DNA of 64,000 bases from assembly GCA_963978895.1 (NCBI GenBank), contig OZ022244.1, forward strand, positions 31,527,819 through 31,591,818. Direction: 5' to 3'. Of this stretch, positions 45,474 to 64,000 are shown piece by piece. This DNA comes from Erpobdella octoculata. Its lineage: Eukaryota > Annelida > Clitellata > Hirudinida > Erpobdellidae. The notes under the pieces were generated by a model, which made no database searches, was not told the origin of the DNA, and saw only the letters and a list, made by a program, of their open reading frames with translations. Numbering within the stretch: the stretch's first letter is position 1; every line of letters starts with the position of its first letter. The position numbers and the translations under genes were made by a program.

Positions 45474-47070
45474 TTAAATTTTGTTGAAGGCAGCAATGTC
45501 GACAGACTGAACCAAGTCTTCAAATTTGGTGATCTCCTCCTCGAGGAAATCTGTACCGACCTAAAATGGACGAAAAAGAAATAAACGCTTTACTAATGTA
45601 TGTATACAGCAATTTGAAGGTTTAAAAAAAATAAATTACAGTCAAATTATATGAAGTTATTCAATAAAAAATTACCTTGTCATCTTCAACGACACAAGTG
45701 ATCTGAAGTTTCTTGATGCCGAAAGCGATCGGAACCAGTTTGGCTGAAGGGAAAAACAGAACCGTTAACTCATCCAAAACATTTTCTCCAATTCAACAAA
45801 TATAAATCAAAATAATATCCAACAAGAGTAATAAAATCAACGATCAAAACATTGGCAGACTTCATTTCGGTTTGTGGATACAAATACGGTTATGGACCAA
45901 GTTTCAGATCGATTGGACGACGGGAAATGGGTTTGTGTTTAATCAGACAGAGGATGTGTTAACATAAATAAAGGATTCAAACAATACTTACAAACACCCC
46001 ACAGTAGACCGTCGCACACGATGGTCCTGATGCATTCCTCCATCTTAGCCATGTCTGTTTCATCGTCCCATGGTTTAACGTCGAGAATGATGTTGCTCTT
46101 GGCGATGATGGCTTGTTCTGAAGAAAACAAATTTTTTTATTACAGAACTTGATTACCTTTAAAGGAAAAGGCAATTTATAATAAGTAAATTATTGAACTA
46201 ACTATTCTGCATTTCTATTCTGTTAACAAATAATCATTTCCACACATCGTAACGGAATAAAAAATAATTAAAACTATTGTCTTAATGCTTCTAAAAATGG
46301 GATATTTTTATAATATAATTCATTCAACAGTTGTGTTTTTATATGATATATATAAATGCATAACAAAAAACACATAGGCTTGATTTCTTCTGGAACTTTA
46401 CAAATGAAAAGTCAATTTTAATAAATACTTTTAATCTTTTATTAAAATAAAGTATTAATTTGCCTTAAACTGCTTATTAATTTTGATGAAAAATAATTCT
46501 AATCAGTAAACAAATACAAGAAACGCTATTTATATACACACTTGTAGATTTTTTGGCATTATAGGCGGCGAGTCGTTCCTGCTTGAGTCTTTCGGCAGCC
46601 TCGTCGACTTCATCATCGGAACCAAACAGGTCGATGTCATCTTCGTCTTCGACCTTCTTGGCCTCAGCTGCTGCCGGCTGCTCTAGCTTCGGCTTCTCTC
46701 CGGGGAAACTAAAAATGAAATACTGTATTGTGCAGATCTAAAATTGCTAAACGAGTGCAGAGACAATGCAATGTAAGAGATTTTACTTTGTTTTGGCATC
46801 ACCATAGGATTTTATGTGATTAAACCAGCGAAGTGCGTGATTATATTCGGCACATGGAGCTGTCTTGATGGCTTCGAAAACGGCAACATCACATTGAGTA
46901 GCATGGTATCTATAAAAAACAATCATAATTCAGATTTAGTATATAGTTATAAAAAAAGAACTGCCTATCCAAAATCTAAAAAAATACCCGTGGATGAAAG
47001 ATTTGTCCTCGAGGTAAGAATTAAGAGCCTTCACGCCCCCGTCAGTTGTGAGATCTCCGAAGTTTTTCAT
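45474..47070 (-). CDS. EEF1B2: Translation elongation factor 1-beta (eEF1B alpha subunit)
   Basis: Six exons on the minus strand: 47070-46988, 46909-46787, 46708-46542, 46117-45992, 45743-45676 and 45560-45474. They total 654 nt, or 217 residues. This is the nucleotide exchange factor that reloads eEF1A with GTP in the cytosolic eEF1 complex. The N-terminus [20 protein letters not shown] with [17 protein letters not shown] and [11 protein letters not shown] is the GST-like domain. A Lys/Ala/Glu linker leads to the acidic [20 protein letters not shown] segment. The C-terminal GEF domain has [56 protein letters not shown] and the invariant end VDIAAFNKI. Length is close to the animal norm (about 207-225). 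Kozak-like AAACCATGA at the start. The exon 3 donor is weak (A|GTGTGT). Intact. Confidence 0.96.
46118..46541 (-). other. eEF1B intron 3
   Basis: AT-rich intron. I looked for C/D snoRNA boxes, as eEF1B introns host snoRNAs in some animals, and saw none convincing. Confidence 0.6.
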
Positions 47071-47627
47071 GGTTTGTGTTAGAAATGAGTGGTGAACCTG
47101 CAAAACGTCGATAGAAAGGTCAAGAAAAAATCTTCAGTTATTCTAAAGGTTTTCAAAAAAAATTTTTATGCAATCATTTAAATTCTATGAATTTAAAAGC
47201 ACTTGGTAGAGACAACGCACCAAAACTTCTGCCGACACGTTCTCGAGCTAACAGGAAGAGGGACAAGCTAGGCAATGTAAAATAGATAAATATTTCAAAC
47301 TGAAATTAAATTTTTAAACAGTTTTTAGTTTTATTATTGTTTTACGTTTTAAAAATTTAATATTAAAATTATATATTAATAGTAAATTACTTTGATTAAA
47401 TGTTTTATTTTGTTAAAAGTTTTAGTAATAATAAAACAATAATTAATTTGTACGTAATAAGTTACTGTTTTATTTACATCTGTTACTTTGAGTATTTGCA
47501 GCGTCAAATTCTGCTGAATTTAGCTCGGTGATCATACAAGTTTTTTCTCGGAACCGTTGTTGGAACCACACAAGGGCGGAGATCTCTGCTTGTCCATATT
47601 ATTAATAGCTTTAATTTTAATATAAAA
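47071..47627. promoter_or_regulatory. Divergent promoter region between eEF1B and DLD
   Basis: 557 bp separate the two start codons (eEF1B at 47070 minus, DLD at 47628 plus). Both are housekeeping genes, so a shared bidirectional promoter is inferred. Untranslated exons may lie here ('gtggtgaacctg' near 47090 could be a 5' UTR splice acceptor for eEF1B). No TATA box can be singled out in the AT-rich sequence. Confidence 0.5.
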
Positions 47628-54457
<6,830 letters not shown>

Positions 54458-55309
54458 GCGAGGTCGAAGAGGCCGCGGCGTGTCATCTCCGACGTCGATT
54501 TGTTTTTCGAAGGATTTTTTTTCGTCTCCAGTTGAAACAGCGAACGTTCGTTGACAACGTGAATGTGTAATTATTGATTGATTATATTACAAAATAGAAT
54601 TACTAGCTTATTATATTATATTACTTTGTAGCTGCCCTTAAAAAAAGAGAGATATATGACTCGCATTTGTTGTATGGTTTCGTTGTCAAACGATTTGCAT
54701 CTCACACCTCGCTTAGGTCTAATTGTCATGTCATTTTCGCATCGTAATTTCACCACGTCGTAACTTTACGTGCATGTCTTCTTTGTTTGCGTATTTCGTT
54801 TTGAATTTGTAACGCTGAAATGTAGGATAATTTTTTTTGTGTTGTCATACTGTTTCTCTCTCCCTCTCGGGTTGCTATCTCTTTCTTTCTAATAAAATAA
54901 TAAAGCTTATTACTAATATATATTTGAATAAGTGTTGATGCGAATGTGTTTACGTAAATGTTATCTCTTTCCTTCGCTGCAATAAATAAATATTTTACTA
55001 TGTAGGTACTAATTGTGACGTGCTAGATAAATTGTTATTCACATAATTCAGCACTCCAAATTTTTTTGTTTCCCAGCATTCGGATTGTATTGCTACCGTC
55101 TCGTTGTTCGAAATGGTTTAGAGAATAGTTGTTGATCGATTTGATGGAAATGTGGCAGACACGGTTATTTATTCCAAGAAACTTCATGTAAAGCTGCAAG
55201 GAATGTTGCGTTTTGTCAATGAAAGAGAGAGACTTGTTGTCGTGCGGATATTGTTTTTACTTTAAAGCGTTTAATGTTTGACAATATTTAGAGTGGCGTA
55301 AATCCTGAA

Positions 55310-55490
55310 GGACTTCAAGGCCACTGAAGGGTTCTTTTGCAGAGGCAGCCATTTATAGGCGCCTACCCCTTTAGCAATGCGAGTGAACTCCTTGCTTAAG
55401 GGAGTTACGCTGGTGACGCCGGTGAGGCTTGAACTGCCGACCTAATGATCAACAGGCGAACGCTCTACCGCTCTGCCACCAGCGCCTCAG
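55310..55490 (-). mobile_element. tRNA-derived SINE of a second family
   Basis: On the minus strand, 'gcgctggtggcagagcggta' + 'gagcg' (A box) and 'ggcagttcaagcctcac' (B box) lead a body with 'taactcccttaagcaaggag'. Head and body differ from the three plus-strand SINEs. Confidence 0.8.
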
Positions 55491-55975
55491 TTTAACGTTG
55501 AAGTTGCTTTTAAGTTAATCTTAACGTTTCTGAATTGGAAAATGAAATAGCTTTATATTAACTTGTCGCCTATCTTGAGGTACTTACAGTATTATATCGC
55601 TATAACGTACTTCGTGGGAGTATGGAAATGAGTACGTTATATCCGAAGGATATGAAAAAAAAAGGGGTACTGTGTAAGCGCAAGTTGTATTTATTGTTAA
55701 TGAAGCTTGGTGAGTCAGTAAAAAATGCATTAATTCGTTGAAAGTGTGGTACTGATGAAAACAGGTAAATTAGGATGTCAAATGTTTTTAATTTGTATTT
55801 CGGCTGCTATGGTTTTTGGTAAAAAAAAGTTCTGATCAGATACACTTTTTTATGTAAAATTATATAAAAATGTCGAAGTGTAGGATATTTCAGACATTGT
55901 ATACATGTTTTATGTCAAATCTGTCTTGGTTGTAATCGACTTTTTGGAGCGACGATACACATTTTTGTCCTAGGG

Positions 55976-56140
55976 TGCTAGGTTAGCTGAGCTGGTAGAG
56001 CGTAAGCCTTGAATGTGAGAGCTTCACGGTTTGGCTCCCGCTCACTGCCTAGTAGCCCATGTCAACGGAAAACTTAGCGGGTAAAATCGTTTTCTCCGTG
56101 GGGCATGTAAAAGAACAAAGCGGTAAATGCGCTCAATAAA
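55976..56140 (+). mobile_element. tRNA-derived SINE, copy 3 (between DLD and NudC)
   Basis: 'gttagctgagctggtagagc' A box, 'gcttcacggtttggctccc' B box, and body 'ctagtagcccatgtcaacgg' with 'tccgtggggcatgtaaaaga'. Same family as the copies at 49288 and 54153. Confidence 0.8.
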
Positions 56141-56452
56141 TTATCAAACACACACACACACATACACATTGGGGGCCTAAATTGGCTAGAGCTTAAAAAG
56201 CTACACATGTTACGTATCGCTCTTAATTTATTGTTCATTCTCAGTTATATATTTTATTTTATTTTTTACTAACATATACAGTAACGTTAAGTTTAATTAA
56301 AATAGTCTTCTAAATTAAATATAGACCATAGAGCAACTACCCAGTTGTCTTCATATATCTTTGGCTGGTTGCTAGAAGGAATCGAACGTGTGGGTTTTCA
56401 GTGAGCAGAAGTTCCGATTTTATTGCTACAATAAAAATAATAATATTTTAAA

Positions 56453-59400
56453 ATGCCGGAATACGACAGATTTGACGGAATGTTTTTGAGCATAGCCGGA
56501 CAGTGCGAGGGAGGCATTCAAGAAGTATGCTGTTTCATTTCATTCATTTGATTTTGATGCAGTTTTTAAAATTTTCAGATTCCATTCATTTCTAGTCTAG
56601 ATAGAGAAATCTAGAACTTTCTTATAAATATAATTCAAATAAATTTTCAATTATTTCCGTACAGCTGCTGGAGCATCTGTTCAGCTTTTTGGGCAGAAAA
56701 ACAGATTTCTATCATGGTGGAGGACCTGGTAAAGCTGAAAAGGTTGAGTCATTTATAAATTTATACATGAGTTGATAAATAATTTGTGTATTTTTTTTTA
56801 TAAGACTGTAAGGATTGTATTGGTTGTATCATTATTGTACGTAACACAAAGGCGTCCCCATACGCTTGAAATAGTTACTATATAGAAGAGCAGAAAAGTT
56901 TTGTAGAAAAAAATTAAGTAAGCTCTATATTTAAATGAATAATTTTATTAAACTTATTATGGAAAAAAGTAAACTTATCTTTATGTCCTACAAAATTAAT
57001 AAGAACAAACAGTGATATTAGCAGACAACTTTTTATGTCGATAGTAACCAAAAAATTTATTTATATTATAGGAGTGTTTTATATAAATGAACAATAAAAA
57101 TATGGTAATATACATTGTATTATATTTATATATATATATATTATTCAATGAACTTTAAAGTGATTCTTACTCTTTGCATTAAAATTTAACTATTCTTTTT
57201 ATTTCCTATAATTTTTCATATTCTGATATCTGGCTTTTTCTAATTTTAAAAATTCTATTATTATTACTATATTAAAAATTAGGCCTCTTTTTAATATCTT
57301 TTTTGTCTAAAATTCTGGAAAAGGTTCACCTTCACCCAATGGAATCATTGGATTCACTAAATCTTGTTTCCTCCATCTTCATAGAATTAAAGAAACATTT
57401 TCATTTCACCATGATCAATCAGTACAACTTTTTGTTTCTTAAAATTTTCCAGGATAGACTCGTAACTCTTTTTACTATCTGGTTAACCTGAATCTACTAA
57501 ACGACCTACTTTATCTGCAAAACTCACTTGTTGTATCTCCTCCCCCAGCTTCCTCCGAGGTGCGGAATAATTGTTAATATTACGCTTGTCAATGTCCGAA
57601 GCTAGTTATTTTATTTCTCTATCTCATCTTAATTACTAGTCTCGTTTCTATGCTTTAGCTATCCATCCTGAGGATTTCTTTTATTAATCATATCATATCT
57701 ACCTGAATCATATTTAACACTTTCTGAGGATTTCTTTTGTTAATCATATCATATCTACCTGAATCATATTTAACACTTTCTCTCAGTGCACACACTGATA
57801 TAGTCGTCTCTCTTCTCTTACAACTTTAGAGTCACTAACTACTTTCCGGTGAGACCTGTAGATTGACAAACGTCTATTTCATTGTTTCATAGCGAAGCGC
57901 CTTTCGATTTTCAATAACAGCGTCATAGAAGAAGAAATTTTTCCTGATCGATCAACGCATTTATGATCGACGCGGGTCGCACGAGCGGAAGCGAGCTTGT
58001 GGGGTTGTTATTAGTTTAAATAATAATTAACTATAATATTCGTAACTTCAAGATGCTGCTGGAGAAATTCAAAACGTTCGAAAAGGACGCCCTCGACCGT
58101 GCCGCGAAAGAGAAACGAGAAAGAGAAGAGGAAGAACGACTGAGGAAGGAAAGACTCGCCAGCAAGAAGGCGGAGCAACAGCAGCAGCAGCAGGAGGAGG
58201 AGCCGAAAATAAAAGAGATCACGGACGAGGAAGCGGAGCAGCTGCAGAAAGAAATCGACGCCAAGGTTGGAGTTGCGTTCGGAAGCGGTTGCCGTTTTAC
58301 GTGTTGTTGATTTATTTAATTTTTTTCTTTTGGAAGTTTCGAAAAACCTGGTTGGTTATCAATCGATAACGAGGGAAATGATCGGGGAGGTGCGAGGTGA
58401 ACGTGGCTTCAAAGATGAAATTCATCGTGTTTTTTTTTTTTAGAAAAAAGACGACGCTGCCAAGAAAGACGTCGTTGAAGAAGTGAAAGAGGAGGAAACC
58501 GTCAAACCAGTAAAACCAGAAGAGGATGAGGTTATTAATTCGGTTTTCATCTTTTCAGTTCGAATGAACGCATCGATAACGGGGGGGGGGCTGGGCTGGA
58601 TGAAATGCGGACGATCAGATGGTGTAATTTGAGGTGTTTTTCTCTGAAATTTATTACCGTGCTGTTATAATCTACTGGGAACGGCACAACGACTTGTAAT
58701 CAACGTGTTTGATAAACTGAACGCAGAGTGTATTATTATCTGCGATAGGATAAATGAAGCTTGCTTTTTTTTATTTTTTCATAAATTACGTAAAGACGTG
58801 TTTTCCCGATTCCAGGACGAGGAAGAAGGGGAAAAGGACAAAATGAAACCGAACTCTGGAAACGGAGCAGACCTGGAGAAGTACAAGTGGACGCAGACGC
58901 TTTCCGAGATCGAGGTGACAATGGATTTTGAGTCGACGATTGTCGATGCGCATACGTTACTTAACTTTTATTCGTTTAATGGGATTAAATGTTCAAGGAA
59001 TGAATATTTTCGATGGCATTAAACTATCAGTGTGCTCGGTAATTTTTCCGTGTGCATGTGACGTTCTTTGATTGCGTTTTTTTGGCTTTCTTTAATTGTC
59101 AGCTTAACACGCCAAATGTTAGGGAAGAAGTATTCAAGCTTCACTCGAATCCATAAGAATACGTTCTTTTATTACGGCCGTTGCGACCCGTCTTAACCAA
59201 TTCGTTTTTTTTTCAGGTCAAAATCCCGCTGAACATGACATTAAAAGCTTCGAATTTGACGGTGACGTTCAAGAAGAAGGTACGATCGAATGAATGCGTC
59301 ATATCGATGCGAGTGCTACGCTGTCATCTTAATTTGTAGCTATTCCATTTTATGTTACGTGGTGATTCGCTAAGGATTTAACTTGTCTTTTTATCGAAAG

Positions 59401-61529
59401 TCATAGATAGCGTGAGAGTTTCGTGCGTGTTTTCCCTAAACGCGGACGTGCAAGTTCCGCGCGTTCATCGGGACATTTTTTTTGTGTTCCAGCATCTGTA
59501 CGTGGGGGTGAAAGGTCAGCCGCCGATCATAGACGGAGAGACGGAGAAGGAGATCAAAGTGGAAGAGTCGACGTGGTGTTTGGAAGACAAGAAGATTATT
59601 CTTATCAACATTGAAAAAGTAAGATCAATGTTAACTGTTATTTTATTATCAGATTAGGTTATCATGATAGGTTTTCATGGTAATGTCTTTTTTAAAACAT
59701 TATTTATTTATTTTTTATTAGGAGTGTAATTGCAGATAGGTCATACTGTTCTGTAGGCGTGGCTTCTTCTTGTAACTGTTTTGCACTTTGGCTCCTTCTT
59801 GTAACTCAAGCAGTTTGTTTTAATGAGTGAAATCTTGCAGCACTTTGTTTATACTGCTGCTTTCTAAGATGGCCATTACTGCCACTTTTTTATGAAATGT
59901 TTTTCTGCTATTGGTCGTTCTGTACATAGCACTCGTGTGTCGTTTTCGTAACACGCAAGAACCGTCGGACGGGCGCAGAAGTTGCCACGCGTTGATGATA
60001 ATCGTCTTTCGCAGGTGAACAAAATGGAATGGTGGGGTCGTTTGATCACCACCGATCCAGAAATAAACACAAGGAAAATCGTTCCGGAAAATTCAAAGGT
60101 TCGGATTCGTTTTGTTTTCTCTTTCATTTTTAGGTTTTTATGGTTTTATAAATTTATTTAGAACATAAAAAAAGAATGTTTAAAATATATTCATAAAGCT
60201 CTTAACAGCCCGGGGACGATTAAACCTTTTGCTCGTGTAACTGTAATTTTCCTTTCCACCTCCAGCTGTCTGACCTGGACGATGATACGAGGGGGACCGT
60301 CGAAAAGATGATGTACGACCAGAGGCAGAAGGAGATGGGACTTCCGACATCTGAGGATCAGAAGAAGCAGGACATCCTCAAGGAGTCCGTTGTTTTTTTT
60401 TTTTAGTCTAGTATCTTGTAGTAACCGGATTCTGGTTTTCGGCATATTGGTGCGAATATTCGTGAAGAATAGAATTTGAAATATAAAGTATCGGTATCCG
60501 GACGATCACACATAGGTCTGTTGCTCATAGGGTTAGAGTTAAAGGTTAAAAGGTTATCCTATGAGTCCCAGTCCTATGCGTGATCGTCCTATGAGTCAGT
60601 CTTATGTGCAGAAAGCCCATGTGCTATAGTCCTAGAATCAAAGTATCTGGCTGTGGGACCTATCATGCATAGATTAATTAACCAATCACCACCGTTTATT
60701 TTATGAACTTCGATTTCCTACTCTAAGCTTGGGTCGGATGTTTTCTCCGTGTTTAAGTCCCTCCACAAGTCACGGTTCTGAGTAGTCTGTCAATGTGGAT
60801 GAAGCACATTCGTATATCACGGCGTATGCTCTTTGTTATTTGTCTGGCTGACTACTTTCTAGTTCATATGTGTGGAGGTTTGAGTGACTGATCTCTTTCC
60901 GACTAGAAGCAATTTACAAATATTATTAGCTAAACGTTTTTTAAATTATTATTTGTTTTTAAACACTTATTACTGAAGTTTAGATTTAAATTTAAAAAAA
61001 TTTTAAATTCCTCTGGTTTAAGTTTAAGAAGCATTAATATTTTTCATTGATGTTTCTTGCAATCATGCAATTTCAAGGGTTCACTTTATGTGCATGGCTT
61101 TAGCATAGATGAATAATTTTTTACCTAAAAAATATCAAAATCAACGTTACTTTTACTCGATAATGACAGGATTCTCTATCTCCAGTCTGCTTGCACTCGC
61201 AAGATCACAAGGTGACCTAAGTGTCTGCGAACAGCAGCTATCTCTGTCATATTATTTTCTTTTGTTATAATATGATACCGATTTTATTAATAAACGAGCA
61301 CCTGCTGTAGTGGTAGCTCTGTAGCACATAATAACATAAATTATGTTAATTTATGCGTACGTTTACTCAATTCGCGGAGTTTGATTATGTCTCTGGTATT
61401 TGATTATGTCTTTCATATTTGCGTTTATACGCCCGATTTAAATATCATTTTTAAACTCGGTGTTTTTTTTTGGACAGGTTCATGGCCAAACACCCGGAAA
61501 TGGACTTTTCCAAAGCAAAGTTTTCGTGA
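56453..61529 (+). CDS. NUDC: Nuclear distribution protein NudC
   Basis: Ten exons: 56453-56524, 56665-56742, 58053-58265, 58444-58530, 58816-58914, 59217-59279, 59493-59618, 60015-60098, 60266-60384 and 61478-61529. They total 993 nt, or 330 residues (human 331). NudC is a CS-domain co-chaperone working with dynein/LIS1 and HSP90 in nuclear migration and mitosis. Seen: [36 protein letters not shown]; a charged coiled coil ([20 protein letters not shown] plus poly-Gln); [16 protein letters not shown]; an acidic linker; [20 protein letters not shown] starting the CS domain; [35 protein letters not shown]; and a C-terminal [20 protein letters not shown] and [12 protein letters not shown]. All introns are GT-AG. 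AATAAA at 61795. Intact. Confidence 0.97.
56743..58052 (+). other. NudC intron 2
   Basis: 1.3 kb, AT-rich, with a 56-bp direct duplication ('tgaggatttcttttgttaat' + 'catatcatatctacctgaat', about 57667-57783). No exon seen. Confidence 0.7.
59619..60014 (+). other. NudC intron 7
   Basis: Contains a short direct duplication ('ggcttcttcttgtaactgtt' and 'ggctccttcttgtaactcaa', 59759 and 59788). No gene. Confidence 0.6.
60385..61477 (+). other. NudC intron 9
   Basis: Holds an inverted-repeat element (60500-60589) and a diverged copy (about 60715-60840) of the repeat seen in BDP1 intron 5. Otherwise AT-rich. Confidence 0.6.
60500..60589. mobile_element. 90-bp inverted-repeat element in NudC intron 9
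   Basis: 'ggacgatcacacatagg' is matched by inverted 'cctatgcgtgatcgtcc' with one mismatch, and internal 'cctatgag' motifs recur. Confidence 0.5.
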
Positions 61530-63000
61530 TTGTCGGATTGCCCGAAGACTCGCGTCGACCCCTCTCTCCTACATTCTCTCTCCTTTTTTTTGCGTAAAGA
61601 TTTCAGCACTCGTTATGTTTACGTTTTATTTTTATTTTTTCCAGTGTTTCGAACGTTATTAATCGTTACGAATCGATTGATTCTGCTTCTCGTTTCGACA
61701 TCTTCCAGCCGCTCCGATCGGCGACGTAAAGTCCTCGTTGATGAGGTGTTGGTGGAATAATAACCCGATACGACCGACGTAAAATAACTTTATTAATAAA
61801 TAAACATAACACTGTTATAGCGTGAACGACTAATTTGATTGTCAGCCGACGACGAGTTAGGCTTGTTCGATGATGACGGAGGTGGCGGGGGAGATGGAGA
61901 TTACGACGCTGAAGTCGTAGCTGCTGTTGAAGTCGTGGCTGCTGTTCCCTCGTGTTCGGGTCAGTCGATTGGTCGCTCGTGTCAAGGTCACGTGTCGATA
62001 AGTGGGGGCTCTTCTGAAATATTGATGAAAGTTCTGTTATTATTATTGTTATTATAAGTCAAACGTTTTTGTTTCACGTGTTTGCTGTAGGTCAGGGGCG
62101 GAGAGGGATAGATGTGTCCCGGGCGCCACTTCGGGGACGATAAAATGTGGATTCGAATTTGACGAAGTTTTAACCCCTTCCCCGGTAATCAGTTTTTTTT
62201 TTTTGAGGAAAAGTTGACTAGCGTTTTCCCCACTTCGCTCATCGACTTTTTTTTTAGAGAAGTCGGAAAAACCCCCTCTCTATGCCTCTTCTGTAGATTT
62301 TTGATTGCGCTTAGCCACAGCAGGCAGTGGTTCTGGACTCTGGGTTGTATAATAGTACATTTTGGCCCTCGGGGGGTTCTAAAGGTAATTTATTGTATCG
62401 CCAAGATGGTTTGATAGCTGTGCTTCGGCTGCGTATCATACATTTTAACAAAAGAGGAAATATCGCAGCGAAACATCTGATGGTTGTGTGAGACAGTGGC
62501 GTAGTGGGGTGGTTGTTTGGCTCCTGGAGACAAGGTATAAAAATGCTCCTTGGAAATACCTTTCTGGAAACGTTTTCTTAAAAAAAGCTGATGCAGATAC
62601 TTTCCCCTCAACATTTTTAAAATACCTACGGTGCCCCTCAAAAATGGCGTCAGGGGACGCGGCGTGTCCCCACAAGCAGTTGGGGAGAGCGACTGCTCAA
62701 AAAGGCACAGACCAATCAGGTGCAACCGTATGTTATAAACACTATAATAAGGTCAAAGTGCTGGACAATATTTATTTTATTGTTTTTCAAATTAATTAAA
62801 TTATTATTTTTCAATTTAAATTGATTTATTATAAACTAGCAGTGCCCGTAGCGGCTTCGCTCGCATGAAATTAGAGAGTTTGAACCGTGCATCCATAGTA
62901 GAGATCAATTTTTTAGGTCTCGGCTCGGCCCGTCGACAACTTAGCCCAGCCCGTTTTAAAAACCTAAACTCCTGGCCCGGAACAGCCCGTTTGAATTAGG
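61530..63000. other. 3' flank of NudC and transposon debris
   Basis: After the polyA signal (61795) come a GACGACG/GCTGTTGAAGTCG repeat (about 61840-61945) and a GC-richer element starting 'cagtggcgtagtggggtgg' at about 62493 that resembles common DNA-transposon termini. 'actagcagtgcccgtagcgg' + 'cttcgctcgcat' at about 62836 resembles dispersed invertebrate repeat ends. No gene recognised. Confidence 0.5.
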
Positions 63001-63032
63001 CCCGGCCCATTCTTACAGGCCTAGAAGTTCTA

Positions 63033-63225
63033 TATACTTGATGAAAAACTTCGGCCCGTCCCACCTTGACTTCAGGTTTGGCCCGGTCCAACTGAAGACC
63101 CTAAAATCGCTAAAAATATCTATATACTTGGTGAAAAACCTCGGCCCGTCCCACTTTGATTTAAGGTTTGGCCTGGCCCGTGTGAAGACTCTAAAACAAC
63201 GGCTTGGCCCAACCGGTGATAAACT
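63033..63225. repeat. ~94-bp direct duplication
   Basis: 'ctatatacttgatgaaaaac' + 'ttcggcccgtcccaccttga' repeats about 90 bp later with a few changes. The GGCCCG-rich frames across it are artefacts. Confidence 0.85.
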
Positions 63226-63249
63226 GGACTTAGCTACTTTTAACCGGCA

Positions 63250-64000
63250 CAAAACTTCAAAATACTAATTTTTACATTTGTAGCACTTACAGTTTTTGAG
63301 TAGCAGTTATTTTGAAATCAAATAATTCTTATTTCCACCCCACATTTGAGGTCCTGGAAACCAAATTTTTAAAAAATGTTGAAACACTTATATCATTATT
63401 TTTTGAGTAAATACTAAATACTAATTTTGACATCTGTAGCATTCACAGTTACTTTAAAAACCAAAGAAACCTTTTTCCACCCCACATTTGAGATCATGAA
63501 AACCAAAATTTCATATATCCTTATTTTTAGAGTAGAAACTAAATACTAATTTTTACTTTTGTAGCATTTACAGTTTTTGAGTAGCAGTTACTTTAAACAC
63601 CAAGTAACCCAATTTTCCACCCCACATTTGAGGTCCTGAAAACCAAATTTTCAAAAAATAGTGAAACACGTATATCATTATTTTTAGAGTAGAAACTAAA
63701 TACTAATTTTTACTTTTGTAGCATTTACAGTTTTTGAGTATCAGTTACTTTAAAAACCAAGTAATCCTATTGTCCAGCCCAAATTTAAGGTCCTGGAAAC
63801 CAAATTTATAAAAAAATGGTGAAACACGTATATCTTTATTTTTAGAATAGAAACTAAATACTAATTTTTAAATCTGTGGTATTTACAGTTTTTGAGTAGC
63901 AGCTACTTTAAAAAACAAATAACCCTATTTTCCACCCCACATTTGAAGTCCTGGAAATCAAATTTTCAAAAAATGCTAAAACACGTGTTTCATTATTTTT
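63250..64000. repeat. ~160-bp satellite-like tandem repeat running off the right edge
   Basis: About five imperfect units of 'aatactaatttttacttttg' + 'tagcatttacagtttttgag', a Thr/Lys-codon-like middle, and 'ttccaccccacatttgaggt' + 'cctg'. Spacing is about 130-160 bp. The array is not finished at 64000. Confidence 0.9.

Larger units (their letters stand above)
54458..56452. other. Intergenic region between DLD and NudC
   Basis: The DLD 3' UTR probably ends near the AATAAA cluster at 54892-54905. Two SINEs of different families lie at 55310-55490 (minus) and 55976-56140 (plus). A CA run is at 56149-56167. No gene recognised. Confidence 0.7.

Overview
This window is nuclear DNA from an AT-rich, intron-rich metazoan. 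Every gene is split by short GT-AG introns, with two GC-AG exceptions. Simple-sequence and minisatellite repeats are extremely dense, and there are tRNA-derived SINEs, decayed LINEs and many small inverted-repeat elements. Gene content (discoidin-domain secreted protein, eEF1B, DLD, NudC, BDP1) fits an invertebrate. A lophotrochozoan such as an annelid or mollusc is my best guess, at low confidence; no species can be named from the sequence alone.

Layout. 1-7.4 kb: no recognised exon, mostly microsatellites and tandem repeats. 7.45-15.5 kb (+): 3' part of a secreted protein with F5/8 type C (discoidin) domains and a C-terminal lectin-like domain, 7 exons; its 5' end is missing. 15.5-20.2 kb: repeats, including a 13-bp satellite. 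20.2-23.0 and 25.7-28.9 kb (+): two tandem 7-exon genes for a small secreted lysine-rich protein that I do not recognise, plus a relic of a third copy. Between them lies a CR1/L2-like LINE remnant with a TA-flanked inverted-repeat element inserted in it. 29.4-30.1 kb: a foldback element and a 5S rRNA-derived fragment. 30.8-32.5 kb (+) and 42.3-43.6 kb (-): two diverged, inverted copies of a two-exon RBR-like zinc-binding protein. Between them, 33.5-40.9 kb (-): a complete 9-exon BDP1, the TFIIIB subunit of RNA polymerase III. 45.5-47.1 kb (-): complete eEF1B (6 exons, 217 aa). 47.6-54.5 kb (+): complete dihydrolipoamide dehydrogenase (14 exons, 506 aa), divergent from eEF1B across 557 bp. 56.5-61.5 kb (+): complete NudC (10 exons, 330 aa). 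61.5-64 kb: transposon debris and a roughly 160-bp tandem repeat that runs off the right edge.

The right half is mostly conserved housekeeping genes (Pol III initiation, translation elongation, mitochondrial 2-oxoacid dehydrogenases, dynein/HSP90 co-chaperone). The left half is accessory, with secreted proteins and repeats. Exon boundaries were set by hand from splice sites; for the complete genes the phases agree at every junction and the total coding lengths divide by three. The most novel items are the secreted tandem pair with its relic exon, the RBR-like pair flanking BDP1, the N-terminal placement and expansion of BDP1 repeats, the two GC-AG introns and the nested transposons.
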